NCBI GenBank assembly: GCA_029582155.1
Contig: CM055895.1
Coordinates: 44,846,578-44,910,577, forward strand
Length of the DNA stretch: 64,000 nucleotides
Source: Panopea generosa
Taxonomy: Eukaryota > Mollusca > Bivalvia > Adapedonta > Hiatellidae
Direction: 5' to 3'
Shown: positions 1 to 10,670 of the stretch, one piece after another
Layout: each line of letters starts with the position of its first letter
Numbering within the stretch: the stretch's first letter is position 1
Made by a program: the position numbers and the translations under genes
Notes under the pieces: model-generated
Databases searched by the model: none
What the model saw: only the letters and a program-made list of their open reading frames with translations
Told to the model about the DNA's origin: nothing

Positions 1-785
1 TACTCAAAATCCCCATGGCTAAAATGTTAGGGTATTCAAAATCCCCATGGTTCAAAATCCCCATAATAACAGGTGCAGGACATGATCACTCAGACTATAT
101 ATGTATCCACAACAGGGTAAAGAGGTTAAATAACATGTATATATATAATTATACATTCTGATCCGGGTCTGCATTTCGTTTGTCACAGTTATTTAAATTA
201 TGTTGTATAATTGCTTAATAAGATCTTTTACTTTAAATAAAAACTTGATCCGAGTCTGCATTTTGTTTGTCACAGTTATTTAAATTATCTTTATTTAATT
301 ATGTTGATTGTATAATTGCTTAAGATCTTTGATTTTAAATAAAATCTTGATTAGTTAATTATTTTGGTTGCATAATGGCTTAAGATCTTTTGTGATAATT
401 ACTTCAAATAATCATGTAAATTAATGTGTTTGTACCATGGCTTAATTTTAATTTGAAGTTTGCAGTTTTCAAAAAAAAAGAGTTGTTTCAGTATTTCAAA
501 CTGTTTCAGTTATGATTAAAGTTGCTCATTGTTTCATTTGTCTTTCATTTCGCCTATATTCCCTTTCCTACATACATAAGTTTTCAGCAGACAACTAAGA
601 AAACATCTTGACACGTCCGGTTTTATAATTGAACTAATTCCCCTACTCAACACCTTTAAATAGCCTGTCATTACTGCCATTGGGATTTTGAGTACCCATC
701 ATGGGGATTTTGAATACCCTGACATTTTAGCCATGGGGATTTTGAGTACTATGCCATTTTTGAACCATGGGGATTTTGAGGTACA
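1..785. mobile_element. Foldback-type transposon with iterated inverted ends (left end cut by window)
   Basis: The left end (1-65) carries repeated copies of a motif close to CAAAATCCCCATGG. The right end (about 684-785) carries the same motif in reverse complement, as GGGGATTTTGAG iterations, so the ends are inverted repeats built of short tandem units. The interior is AT-rich with no coding capacity and holds an internal duplication of about 85 bp (near 165-250 and 248-340). The left end probably extends beyond base 1. It looks related to the element at 35641-36870, which has similar end motifs and shares an interior ACTCAACACCTTTA stretch (about 644 here). It lies in the NUP85 intron before the exon at 1079. 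No transposase is present, so it would be non-autonomous. Confidence 0.55.
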
Positions 786-1078
786 CTCTTGGGATCATTT
801 GTCCCCCATATGACTGGTTTAGTTTGGAAAATTTGTCTATATTAAGGGCCATTTTATTGTAATGTGTGACAAAAAAGCAAAATTTCAGGGTCATACTCAA
901 TTACTATTTCGCCTGCCACTAGTCAAAATATTCTAATTGCATTGCTACAATAAGGCACAGTGGGGGCAATCTTTTCTTGTTTTGTCTCATTTCTTTTATA
1001 GGTACATATCTTTTAATAGTCGGGCAACCTCCCCACAATGGCCGCTATATATGATGTATATATAATTGTATTTTACAG

Positions 1079-1179
1079 GCAATACCTGGAGCACTTTATA
1101 GAAAATATTCCCATAAACACAGAGAGGAAAGCTCATAAAGTGTTGTCTGTCTGTGAGAAAAGAAACATGGCAGATCAAG
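1079..1179 (+). CDS. NUP85: NUP85 internal exon (first in window)
   Basis: NUP85 is a scaffold nucleoporin of the Y (Nup107-160) complex, an alpha-helical solenoid protein that pairs with Seh1 and works in nuclear pore assembly. This exon starts after TTTTACAG and ends before GTATTA, with one base carried over at each end. It reads QYLEHFIENIPINTERKAHK and then a VCEKRNMADQ segment, which matches the vertebrate NUP85 stretch around YLE..IEHIPLETE as I know the family. The next exon continues in the right phase. Earlier exons, including the Seh1-binding N-terminal part, lie upstream of the window; I saw none in 1-1078. The assignment rests on family recall, not on an alignment. Confidence 0.88.
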
Positions 1180-1249
1180 GTATTATTAACTGATTTTCTC
1201 TTCATTTATTGTGCTTATCAGTTATGTTGAAAGTTTTACTTGAGGTTGA

Positions 1250-1560
1250 TTCGATACTCAGCTTGGCCTATCCGCCTCTCCAAAACAACACTCATTACTT
1301 GTTCTGCCCAGGAAGCGGACTTGTGAGCAGTTCATATAAGATCTGAGGTCACCAAGGTCATACGTTCAAGTCCCGCCCAACTCCCTCCAAAAACTTTACG
1401 TCAGAAAGTTTTCCAGTTACTTGCGGAAGGACAATGGTTCTACTCCACCAATAAAACTTGATATGCCACATGTCTGTTGGTCGGTCAGTTAATATCTTGG
1501 GTAATGATCCACTTACACAGTTTTTAGGCAACTTTACTAGTTTTGTCACACTTAATTCCA
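1250..1560 (+). mobile_element. tRNA-Leu-like SINE fragment (family B)
   Basis: About 1340-1472 matches the body of SINE family B: a B-box-like segment (TACGTTCAAGTCCCG), then AAAACTTTACGTCAGAAAGT, TTACTTGCGGAAGGAC and a tail ending near TGATATGCCACATG. The tRNA-like head is degraded. The flanks to 1250 and 1560 show nothing recognisable. Confidence 0.55.
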
Positions 1561-1584
1561 TGCACGGTTATTGCCCTACCACTG

Positions 1585-2640
1585 TAACTTTGTTATGCAT
1601 AGATGAATTTTTTTAATACTTGCTTCAAATGATCAACATAACATGAAGACATGTCGCACATAAGACCCACATCTGTGCTGCAAAGGTCAAGATCACACTT
1701 TGAGTTTGTTTAGTCTGTGTGAGATTTTGTGTCCAGCCTGTAACTTTGTCATGCATAGATATATTTTATAAGTGCTAGCTACAAATGATCAGCATAACAT
1801 GGTGACGTGTCACGCATATCCCCTAGACTCCCACTTCAGAGGTCAAGATCACAATTTAACTTTGTTTGACAACACTTTCAGTCTGCTTGATATTTGGTGT
1901 CCTGTCTGTAACTTTGTCACATATTGATAAATTTCAAAAACACTTGGCTCCATTCATCAGCATGACATGATGATGTGTCGCGCGTAAAACCCACACCTGT
2001 ACCTCAAAGTTCAAGGGCACACTTTGAGTTTGTTCGAAAACACTTTGAGTCTGTGTGAGATTTAGTGTCCGGCCTGTAACTTTTTCATGCATAAATGGAT
2101 TTTATAAATACTTGCCACAAATGATCACCATAACATGACAATATGTTGCGCTTAACACCCAGACTCCCACTTCAAAGGTGAATGTCACAATTTAACTTCT
2201 TTTGATGACACTTTCAGTCTGTTTGAGATTTTGTGTCCAATCTAGTACTTTGTCACCTATGGATTAATTTCAAAAACACTTGTCTCAGTTGATCAGCATG
2301 ACATGATGAAGTGTCACGTGTAAGACCAAGAACCTTTCCTCAGATGTCAAGGTCACACTTTCAATTTGTTTGATATTTCGTGTCTGGTCTGTAACTTTGT
2401 CATGGTCAAGGTCACACTTTGAGTTTGTTCGACAACACTTTTGAGTCTGCGATTTCAAGTCCAGTCTGTAACTTTATCATACATGGATGGATTTCAAAAA
2501 TACTTGGCTCAATATATCAATTGATCAACATGACATTATGAAGTGTCACATTAAGACCCATAACCTTACTTCAAGGTCACACTTTCAGTTTGTTTGATAT
2601 TCATGTCTGGTCTGTAATTGTTTTACATGGAGGAATTATA
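1585..2640. repeat. Degenerate tandem repeat, about 165-bp unit
   Basis: Roughly six diverged units recur, each with CTGTAACTTTGTCATGCATAGA, ATGATCAGCATAACATGATGA, a TGTCGCGC..AAGACCCACA segment and AAGGTCACACTTTGAGTTTG, in that order. It lies wholly inside a NUP85 intron. No open frame crosses it. Confidence 0.6.
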
Positions 2641-2964
2641 AAATAGCTTGACACAAGTGATTTTGGGGGGCATACAACACTTATCAGTGACATTTCTTGT
2701 TTTCACATAAAATGAAACGAAAATTCCTGGATCCACCCCATGGATATTTGGAACACTGTGTCACACAAGTAAGTTTGTGACATACCCACAAAAAAAGTCT
2801 TGCAAAATTACTTGCTTTCAAGGTGGTGTTGCGGTAGTGTAACTTTCCTCCAGTTGTTTTCAGGCAAAACTCTACAATATGTCTATACATTGAAAATTAT
2901 TATTTGTGTTGTAATGCATGGAACATACATGTGTTTTATACATGGAACATGTTTGTGTTTTCAG

Positions 2965-3050
2965 TTAAAAGTATTTGTAAAGTAATGGGAATGCGATGTA
3001 TCAAAAACAAAAGGTTGGGAGCGGCGTTATCCTGGTTTCTGCGATCAAAG
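2965..3050 (+). CDS. NUP85: NUP85 internal exon
   Basis: The exon begins after TGTTTTCAG and ends before GTAAGT. It takes one base from the exon at 1179 and ends on a codon boundary. It encodes V-KSICKVMGMRCIKNKRLG followed by AALSWFLRSK, which fits the NUP85 helix pair recalled in human as RSICK...RNNRLGSALSW..RAKD. The following residue is the Asp of the exon at 6916. The solenoid helices here belong to the C-terminal tail module. Confidence 0.88.
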
Positions 3051-3193
3051 GTAAGTTAAAGATGGTCGCCCTTGTAGAAGTATGTTGTTTTTTATAACAT
3101 CAGTTTTTAAACATGTTCAGCATTTAAACTTGCTAATCTAGCTACTTTTAAGTCTTCATACATGTCAGAATGTTTTATGTATTGCGATTTTAT

Positions 3194-3990
3194 TAGCTCT
3201 ACTGGCCAGAAGGGCATATGCGATGGCGCGTTGTCCATCGTCTGTTGTCTGTTAACAGTACTTTCTCTGAAACCACTAGGCCAATTAAACTGAAACTTCA
3301 CATGAATGTTTCTATTGCATAGGAGACTATACAGAAGTTTTTTGGTTTTTTTCGATCTGAAATTCAAGATGGCCACCATTGCTAAAAGTAGTCCAAAACT
3401 TAAAAAATCTTCTTCTTGTGAACAACCCAACAGATTTTCAAAATGTTAATGTAGTAATGGTAACCAACTATAGTTTTGTTAGATTTGTTCAAATGGTGTC
3501 CCTAGGGTTAAAAATGACCCCGCCCGAGGGTTCAATTAGGGGACACATGTCTTAAATAAATATTAATTTATTTTTTTTAAGATGGAAATGATTTTGCCTT
3601 TATCTTCACAAAAGCATTGTTTAGTGAAGGAGGTTCAGATTTGTAAAAATGGCTGGGTTCCACTGTCTTAAGGGGTCAGGAGGGGCCCCAAAAGGATAAA
3701 AATTTGGAATTACAAAAATCGTTTTCTTAAGAACTGGTATGTCAGATTTGTTCATATTTGGCATAAATTATCCCTATGTGTAGGGGTTTGATTGCAGATA
3801 AGAATTTAGGGGCTAAAATTTATAGGGGCCCTGTAAGGGAACTAAGAATTTTACATAGGGATAATTTGGGAAAACAGAAAGTTCTTTTTTTTTCATCTAT
3901 TCTGAAACCACTAGGCCAGTTAAACTGAAACTTCACATGGATGTTTCTGTTGCATAGGAGACTATACAGAAGATTTTTTTTAAAGTGTCA
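3194..3990 (+). repeat. Dispersed repeat F, one copy
   Basis: Sequence marks include CTGAAACCACTAGGCCAATT, ACTGAAACTTCACATGAATG, TTGCATAGGAGACTATACAG, GAAATTCAAGATGGCC and GGTGTCCCTAGGGTTAAAA. The same blocks recur three times in tandem at 60000-61560 and partly at 15815-15945. It is non-coding. The short open frames on the minus strand recur with the repeat and are not genes. Confidence 0.75.
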
Positions 3991-4090
3991 TGCTGAAGGA
4001 CACCTCACTTAGCCATAGCGGAGGATCAAACCCACATCCCACTGATCCTGGGTCTGATGCTCTACCGCTGGACCATGCACTCCCAAGTCC
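3985..4090 (-). mobile_element. tRNA-derived SINE head (family D)
   Basis: On the minus strand it begins GTCCAGCGGTAGAGCATCAG and carries a B-box-like GTGGGTTTGATCC, then GTCCTTCAGCATGAC. Related copies lie at 17607, 30318 and 57068. Confidence 0.5.
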
Positions 4091-4590
4091 ATCCATTCAT
4101 ATGTCCATTAGTTTGTCCATCCTGAAACGGATGTTTCTGCTCAATAACTTTAGTTTCCATTACAATAATATAAAAGAGTTGAGTTGTTTTTTAGGATAAA
4201 GGTCAATCTAACTGTAACCCCAAAAAAATATTTTCCCAATCGATAACTTAAGCTTTCTTTGAAATATTTTATGAATATATGTGTACCAGTTCCTGACATG
4301 GAAAGAATGGTGAGATAAATCAAGGTTACAGTAACTTAAAATAGAAAACTGGGTTCTGCTATTTTGTGTAGACATTCAGATTGATTGTGAGGTAAATCAA
4401 GTCAATTTTACTGTAACTATAAATAGGAAAATAGCTTCCGCTCTATAACTTTTAGTTCCCTTGTAAAACTTTTTTCAAACTCAAAAACTTTTTGTTCCAT
4501 TTACAAACATCATTTATAATGCTCTTGTTTGTAAAACGCACATATAAACAGCATTGCACTCTTTTGTTTATTGAAACGAAATGTCATGCA
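4090..4590. other. NUP85 intron, no feature seen
   Basis: AT-rich intronic DNA. It has some internally repeated phrases (TTACTGTAAC, AATAACTTTTAGTTCC) but no exon, promoter or intact mobile element that I can support. Confidence 0.5.
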
Positions 4591-4596
4591 CTCAAA

Positions 4597-4855
4597 ACTG
4601 ACTTTGTCCACCATGCGTGCAGATGGTCGTTTGTTCGATCCCTGGCCGTGTAATACCAGAGTTGAAAAGAGGTACTAGAAGCTTCTCGCTTGGCACTCAA
4701 CATTTGGAGGATTGTTCCAGGTCTGGTCATCCTGGTGTTGGTATAATGTGACTGGGTGATACTCCAGTGCTCAGAATGCTTTCTCAAGTAAACAACAACA
4801 GCATGATATGATTAAAAATTGTTGAAAGTGATGCTAAACACCATACAACAACATC
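4597..4855 (+). mobile_element. tRNA-derived SINE (family A)
   Basis: It has the B-box-like GTTCGATCCCTGGCC, then the family A body (GAAGCTTCTCGCTTGGCACT, ATAATGTGACTGGGTG), and ends AAATTGTTGAAAGTGATGCT and a CAACAACA tail. Its A-box region is decayed. It lies in a NUP85 intron. Confidence 0.7.
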
Positions 4856-5076
4856 TGTCTGAGCAAACAGCAGGGGAATTCATTGTCCCATGGACACTTC
4901 TAGTTTTATATACACTTACTGAGTTAGCATAGTGTATGTGTCAACTGTAATATGAAAGTGAATTGTATATTAAAAGTGAATTATTATTTATTAGAGTTTA
5001 TTCAAAAAGTAGTGTATTGTATATTGTAAGTATATTATAATGCATTTGTGAATTTTACTCTGATATTATAAATGTA

Positions 5077-6915
5077 TTTTGTATAATGTATATTTGTACT
5101 TGCAGGATGTCATATTTGTATAATGTATATATGTACCTGCAGGATGTCGTATTTATATAATGTATATATGTACCTGCAGGATGTCGTATTTGTATAATGT
5201 ATATGTGTACCTGCAGGATGTCGTATTTGTATAATGTATATGTGTACCTGCAGGATGTCATATTAATATAATGTATATGTCATATTAATATAATGTATAT
5301 GTGTACTTGCAGGATGTCGTATTTGTATAATGTATATATGTACTTGCAGGGTGTCGTATTTGTATAATGTATATATGTATTTGCAGGATGTCGTATTTGT
5401 ATAATGTATATTTGTTCTTGTAGGATGTCGTATTTGTATAATGTATATATGTACCTGCAGGATGTCTTATTTGTATAATGTATATATGTACCTGCAGGAT
5501 GTCGTATTTGTATAATGTATATATGTACCTGCAGGATGTCGTATTTGTATAATGTATATATGTACTTGCAGGATGTCGTATTTGTATAATGTATATATGT
5601 CCTGCAGGATGTCGTATTTGTATAATGTATATATGTCCTGCAGGATGTCATATTAATATAATGTATATGAGTACTTGCAGGATGTCGTATTTGTATAATG
5701 TATATATGTACTTGCAGGATGTCGTATTTGTATAATGTATATATGTACTTGCAGGATGTCGTATTTGTATAATGTATATATGTACTTGCAGGGTGTAGTA
5801 TTTGTATAATGTATATTTGTTCTTGCAGGATGTCGTATTTGTATAATGTATATATGTACTTGCAGGATGTCGTATTTGTATGATGCATATTTGTTCTTGC
5901 AGGATGTCGTATTTGAATAATGTATATTTGTTCTTGCAGGATGTCGTATTTGTATAATGTATATTTGTTCTTGCAGGATGTCGTATTTGAATAATGTACA
6001 TTATATTTTTTCTTGCAGGATGTCGTATTTGTATAATGTATATTTGTTCTTGCAGGATGTCATATTTGTATAATGTATATTTGTTCTTGCAGGGTGTAGT
6101 ATTTGTATAATGTATATTTGTTCTTGCAGGATGTCGTATTTGTATAATGTATATATGTACTTGCAGGGTGTCGTATTTGTATAATGTATATATGTACTTG
6201 CAGGATGTCGTATTTTGTATAATGTATATATGTACTTGCAGGATGTCGTATTTGTATAATGTATATATGTACTTGCAGGGTGTCGTATTTGTATAATGTA
6301 TATATGTACTTGCAGGATGTTGTATTTGTATAATGTATATTTGTTCTTGCAGGATGTCATATTTTGTATAATGTATATTTGTTCTTGCAGGATGTCGTAT
6401 TTGAATAATGTATATTTGTTCTTGCAGGATGTCGTATTTGTATAATGTATATTTGTTCTTGCAGGATGTCGTATTTGAATAATGTACATTATATTTTTTC
6501 TTGCAGGATGTCGTATTTGTATAATGTATATTTGTTCTTGCAGGATGTCATATTTGTATAATGTATATTTGTTCTTGCAGGGTGTAGTATTTGTATAATG
6601 TATATTTGTTCTTGCAGGATGTTGTATTTGTATAATGTATATATGTACTTGCAGGGTGTCGTATTTGTATAATGTATATATGTACTTGCAGGATGTCGTA
6701 TTTTGTATAATGTATATATGTACTTGCAGGATGTCGTATTTGTATAATGTATATATGTACTTGCAGGGTGTCGTATTTGTATAATGTATATATGTACTTG
6801 CAGGGTGTCGTATTTGTATAATGTATATATGTACTTGCAGGATGTTGTATTTGTATAATGTATATTTGTTCTTGCAGGATGTCGTATTTTGTATAATGTA
6901 TATTTGTTCTTGCAG
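5077..6915 (+). repeat. 37-bp minisatellite made of amplified 3' splice site
   Basis: About 49 units of 37 bp (a few are 38). Each unit holds GATGTCGTATTTG, then TATAATGTATAT and TTGTTCTTGCAG or TGTACTTGCAG. The array runs into the true acceptor at 6915/6916, and the first 13 bases of the NUP85 exon are identical to the start of each unit. Nearly every unit keeps its AG, and no other AG lies inside a standard unit. Two subtypes alternate (TATATGTACTTGCAG and TATTTGTTCTTGCAG). A block of about 488 bp (about 13 units, marked by GTACATTATATTTTTTCTTG at 5996 and 6484) is duplicated. The long minus-strand open frames are artefacts of the period. Confidence 0.92.
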
Positions 6916-6947
6916 GATGTCGTATTTGCCACTCTAATAGCTGAAAA
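6916..6947 (+). CDS. NUP85: NUP85 microexon, 32 nt
   Basis: It starts right after the last unit of the 37-bp array (TTGTTCTTGCAG) and ends before GTGAGT. It encodes DVVFATLIAE plus the first two bases of a Lys codon, which is completed by the A at 7927. The recalled human counterpart is DAAFATLVSDRF. At 32 nt it is well below the usual vertebrate exon size. Its first 13 bases are also the start of every repeat unit upstream, so only the downstream 19 nt and the donor tell it from the decoys. Confidence 0.88.
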
Positions 6948-7293
6948 GTGAGTAGAAATTTTAAAATAATGATGTGCATACAATTGTGTTTATATATAAC
7001 AAATACAGAAACCATGTATTTTCTTTCTGCTGCTTTTTTGATAAAGCACGTTGAGTAATTCTGTCTATGTTTTTAATTTCACAGAGTTAATTTCATGATT
7101 GAATTTTGACACAATCAAGGTACATTAGAAATCACTACAACTAGTTTATTTGAAATGGTTTTCAACTTGCTGCGTATTGTTGTTTCTTCCGGGTTTATTT
7201 GTTCAAACATCTTTGACAAAGGAGCAGAATCAAATTAATATATTGTCCTGAATGTTTGTAAAAATAAAATACTGTTATGTTGAATAACTAGTT
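6948..7293. other. NUP85 intron, no feature seen
   Basis: AT-rich intronic sequence between the microexon and the 27-bp array, with nothing recognisable. Confidence 0.5.
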
Positions 7294-7680
7294 ATGTCCC
7301 CCACTCAGGCAGACAATTATGTCTCTCCCACTCAGTCAGGCAATTATGTCTCCCCCACTCAGGCTGACAACTATGTCTCCCCCACTCAGACAGACAATTA
7401 TGTCTCCCCCACTCAGGCAGACAATTATGTCTCCCTCACTCAGGCAGACAATAATGTCTCACCCACTCAGGCAGACAACTAAATCTCCCCCACTCAAACA
7501 GACAATTATGTCGTCCCCACTCAGGCAGACAACTATGTCTTCCCCACTCAGGCAGACATTTATGTCTTCCCAACTCAGGCAAACAATTATGTCTTCCCCA
7601 CTCAGGCAGACAATTATGTCTCCCCCATTCAGGCAGACAACTATGTCTTCCCCCACTCCCCACTGAAGGAGACAATTATG
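7294..7680. repeat. 27-bp minisatellite
   Basis: About 14 units of a CTCCCCCACTCAGGCAGACA plus ATTATGT type. The unit is a multiple of three, so frames stay open on both strands. There is no initiation context, domain or splice logic, so I read it as non-coding intron. Confidence 0.85.
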
Positions 7681-7688
7681 TTTGAAAA

Positions 7689-7915
7689 AGCGGGAACAGT
7701 TAGCTAAGTTGGTAGCACTTCTGACTATCAAATCAGGGGTCGTGAGTTTGAATCCCTGTCTGGATACAGTCTCCGTTATGATTGATATACAACATTGCAT
7801 CTCATTGTCATTTGTCTACCATTGCTGATTCGAGCTCGAAATCCCAGGAAAGAGTGTTTAGGTTAAATAATCATCTGTTAGCCCTTAATGGTATTGAAAT
7901 GATGCTAAATGCATT
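7689..7915 (+). mobile_element. tRNA-derived SINE (family C)
   Basis: The head reads AGTTAGCTAAGTTGGTAGCA (A box) and GTCGTGAGTTTGAATCCC (B box), followed by GATTGATATACAACATTGCA, CATTTGTCTACCATTGCTGA and the end TGTTAGCCCTTAATGGTATT, GAAATGATGCTAAA. It ends only about 11 bp before the acceptor of the next NUP85 exon. Confidence 0.75.
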
Positions 7916-7926
7916 TTAATTTCCAG

Positions 7927-8127
7927 ATTTTTATCGGAGTACAATGAACAAGGGTTTTTCTCGAACCTTGACCTGATAGACAACCTCGGCTCTAGTATGT
8001 TGATCAGTAACCGCCTCACCTTCCTCGGCAAGTACAGGGAATATCACAAACTGTACGAGGAAAAAGAGTTGATGGCGGCAGGATCACTTTTGTTGTCTCT
8101 TCTAACATCACGGCTAGCACCCAGAGA
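7927..8127 (+). CDS. NUP85: NUP85 exon with conserved LIDNLG and LTFLGKYRE
   Basis: This is the largest NUP85 exon here (201 nt). The acceptor is TTTCCAG and the donor GTAAGT. The A at the start completes a Lys codon and the final GA is completed as Glu at 8618. It contains the family's most recognisable stretch: [11 protein letters not shown], then [24 protein letters not shown] and [15 protein letters not shown]. All have close counterparts in animal NUP85 as I recall it, and this exon anchors the gene call. Confidence 0.95.
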
Positions 8128-8235
8128 GTAAGTACATTGTGGATGTGTTAAACGCTACCTTTGAACATATTATACATATATATTATCCAACTTTCGTATA
8201 CGATGAACACACCTCAAATGTGTATGTATGAATCG

Positions 8236-8370
8236 GTGTAGAACCACCGTCCTTTCGCAAGTTACTGGAAAACTTTCTCACATACATTATTTGGACAGGG
8301 CTAGGCTCAAACCCACAACCTCAGCGGTGGGAGGTAAGTAATCTTAAGACAACAGCAGCTTAGATCAATT
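8236..8370 (-). mobile_element. SINE family B copy
   Basis: Minus-strand copy with AGAACCACCGTCCTTTCGCA, CTGGAAAACTTTCTCACATA, CTCAAACCCACAACCTCAGC and GGAGGTAAGTAATCTTAAGA. It lies in the NUP85 intron between 8127 and 8618. Confidence 0.6.
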
Positions 8371-8617
8371 AACATTTACTCTCTGGCTGTATATTGGTTG
8401 TCTTAACGAGGTTTATATCTATAGTAAAATGTAGCTTAAAAGAGATGGAACACATCTATATTAAAGTATTAAAAAAATCATGATACTCATATTTAAAATA
8501 GAACTTTATTTATAGAAAACTTTCATTTGCCACAATGTAATCCGAACCTCACCTGGCTACAATTACATGAAAATACACTACCTATTGTCCTACTAAACTT
8601 TATTTTTTCTTTGCCAG

Positions 8618-8669
8618 ATTTTGGATCACTCTGTTAAAAGATGCAATAACATTATTGGAGGCTCGAGAT
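8618..8669 (+). CDS. NUP85: NUP85 short exon, 52 nt
   Basis: The acceptor is TTTGCCAG and the donor GTAAGT. It reads (E)FWITLLKDAITLLEARD, matching the FWMTLL.DALPLLE stretch of animal NUP85. The first base completes the Glu codon begun at 8126 and the exon ends on a codon boundary, in phase with the exon at 11109. Confidence 0.92.
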
Positions 8670-9825
8670 GTAAGTAGCAAGTACTAATAATAAGAATGAT
8701 TATTTCCAGAAGATTACCTCAAACATTATGTCTTATTTATTACATATTATTTTGCGCTTTCCATCTGTCTCAAGATTTTGTGATCCTGACAACTTCTCGT
8801 ACATATGTAGTCAGATTTGTCGAAACTTGCTGGGAAAGTTCATTGTGAGGTCTTGTTGCGCATAACCCCTTTTGCCTTCCAGTTCAATGAACTTTGACTG
8901 AGTTATGGGTCTTCATATTTTCACAATTGAAAATCTTGTCCAGAAAATTCCTCCAACATCTGTGGTCAGATGAAATGCAGGAATGATCAGTGTGAGGTCT
9001 AATTGTGCGTATCTCTTTTGCAGTCCAGCTTGATAAATTATGACAGAGTAAAGACCCTTTGCATTATTGGAGTTACAAACTTGTCTATGATATGATTCAT
9101 CTCTTTTGCCTGCCAGTTTGGTGATTTTTAAAAAAAAGACAAAGAGCTATTGTCATAACTCTGGCAAAGTCGTTGTCAACCCCCAATTTTTTATGTTTAA
9201 CTCAGCTTTTTCTATGTTTCTGAACAAACTATGTTATGGTGACTAAACTTCATAAACACATTCTTAATGTGTTTTAGAAACAATGTATATAGCTTACCTA
9301 AATTTCCATACTTTGGGCTCTAAAACCTTAGGTTTAAGTTTTTTGTTTAGCTCGAGTTTGATTTTTTTTATTTTTGAATAAATTAATGATTCTGTAAACT
9401 GATCACCATCAACAAAAAAATGTTTACATCACTGACCTTGACCTATCTAATGGACTTAATACTTAAATTTATTATTCATCATCCAGTTAAAAGTTTTAGC
9501 TCAGTTTTTTCTGTTTCTGAACAAACAACTTACGTTATAATGACTAAACTTCATAAACACATTCATTTATGAACTTTAATAAAGAAGAGCACCTGCACCT
9601 GCTTGCGTTGCTCTTGTTGGCTAAATTATGACCCTTTTAATGAGAATTCTTGTCCATACTTATTCTCGTGAACCATTGGTTGGAATTCACTAAAACTTGC
9701 TGGGAATTAATTCAGTCTCAAATCTAGCTTTGCATACACTTTTTGGATTCAGGATCATTGATTTTTGGCTGAGTTATAGCCCTTTGAAGTTTTCCAAATG
9801 AAAAATCTGGCTAATGCTTCTTCTC
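8670..9825. other. NUP85 intron, weak tandem similarity only
   Basis: Two loosely similar stretches around TTTTCTGTTTCTGAACAAAC (near 9210 and 9505), each followed by TAAACTTCATAAACACATTC, suggest an old duplication of about 300 bp. No exon or intact element is visible. Confidence 0.4.
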
Positions 9826-10250
9826 CACAATCACGATGATCGGATGATTACAATCATACTTCACGACGATCAGATGATTACAATCATACTTCACGATGAT
9901 CAGATGATTACAATTATACATCACGATGATCAGATGATAACAATCATACATAACGACGATCAGATGATTACAATCATTCATCACGACGATCAGATGATTA
10001 CAATCATACATCACGACAATCAGATGATTACAATCATACTTCACGATGATCAGATGATTACAATTATACATCACGATGATCAGATGATAACAATCATACA
10101 TAACGACGATCAGATGATTACAATCATTCATCACGACGATCAGATGATTACAGTCATACATCACGACGATCAGATGATTACAATCATTCATCACGACGAT
10201 CAGATGATTACAATTATTCATCACGACAAACAGATGATTACAATCATACA
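9826..10250. repeat. 30-bp minisatellite with a hairpin in each unit
   Basis: About 14 units of 30 bp, each with GATCAG, ATGATT-AC-AATCAT (perfect 6-bp arms) and a CATCACGAC segment. A block of five units (about 9901-9990 onward) recurs 150 bp later, so there is a higher-order repeat. Both strands stay open because the period is a multiple of three; this is not taken as coding. Confidence 0.85.
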
Positions 10251-10670
10251 TTTACCATTTTTGCTACAGTATATATATGCTTACCTTGTACATACTTTGT
10301 TACAAACCTATTATAGAGAAGAAAGAAAAATGTATGCATTAAATGTTTACCTGTTTCGTGAAAAATTTAATTCTGATTCAAATTCAAAAAGACATTTACG
10401 ATAGAACATATATACACCTTTAAAAACACAAGTTTTGAATATTGAATATATATTTTTATCCCAGATCTGCTATCATTTTTATCAGTCAATATTATATAGA
10501 CCGCAATTTATTTGTAAATTTTGTGTTTTAAAGTGAAAAAATTGTTGGAATAAAACTGAAAAACAAGGTAAGAAAGTTTTGTCTCGGTTTATCATTCATG
10601 TTGTATCTAGATTTGATACAATATCCATACTTGTGTTTTTAAAGGCGTTACCTATAGTTTCAAAAACCTA

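Noticed and set aside
5055-7015. Long minus-strand open frames of up to about 200 codons (HYTNTTSCK-type repeats)
   Set aside because: They follow the 37-bp unit read through three frames (111 bp without a stop). Composition is fixed by the repeat, they lie antisense to NUP85, and no domain or conserved start exists.
7294-7666. SPTQADNYV-type repeat peptide as a coding exon of NUP85
   Set aside because: The phases of the flanking NUP85 exons (6947 and 7927) join directly into a conserved Lys-Phe-Leu, so nothing can lie between them in the main transcript.
9811-10404. Repeat-rich open frames on both strands (HDDQMITII and CNHLIVVM types)
   Set aside because: A 30-bp period keeps any stop-free frame open; the two strands are open together, which is the mark of a repeat artefact.
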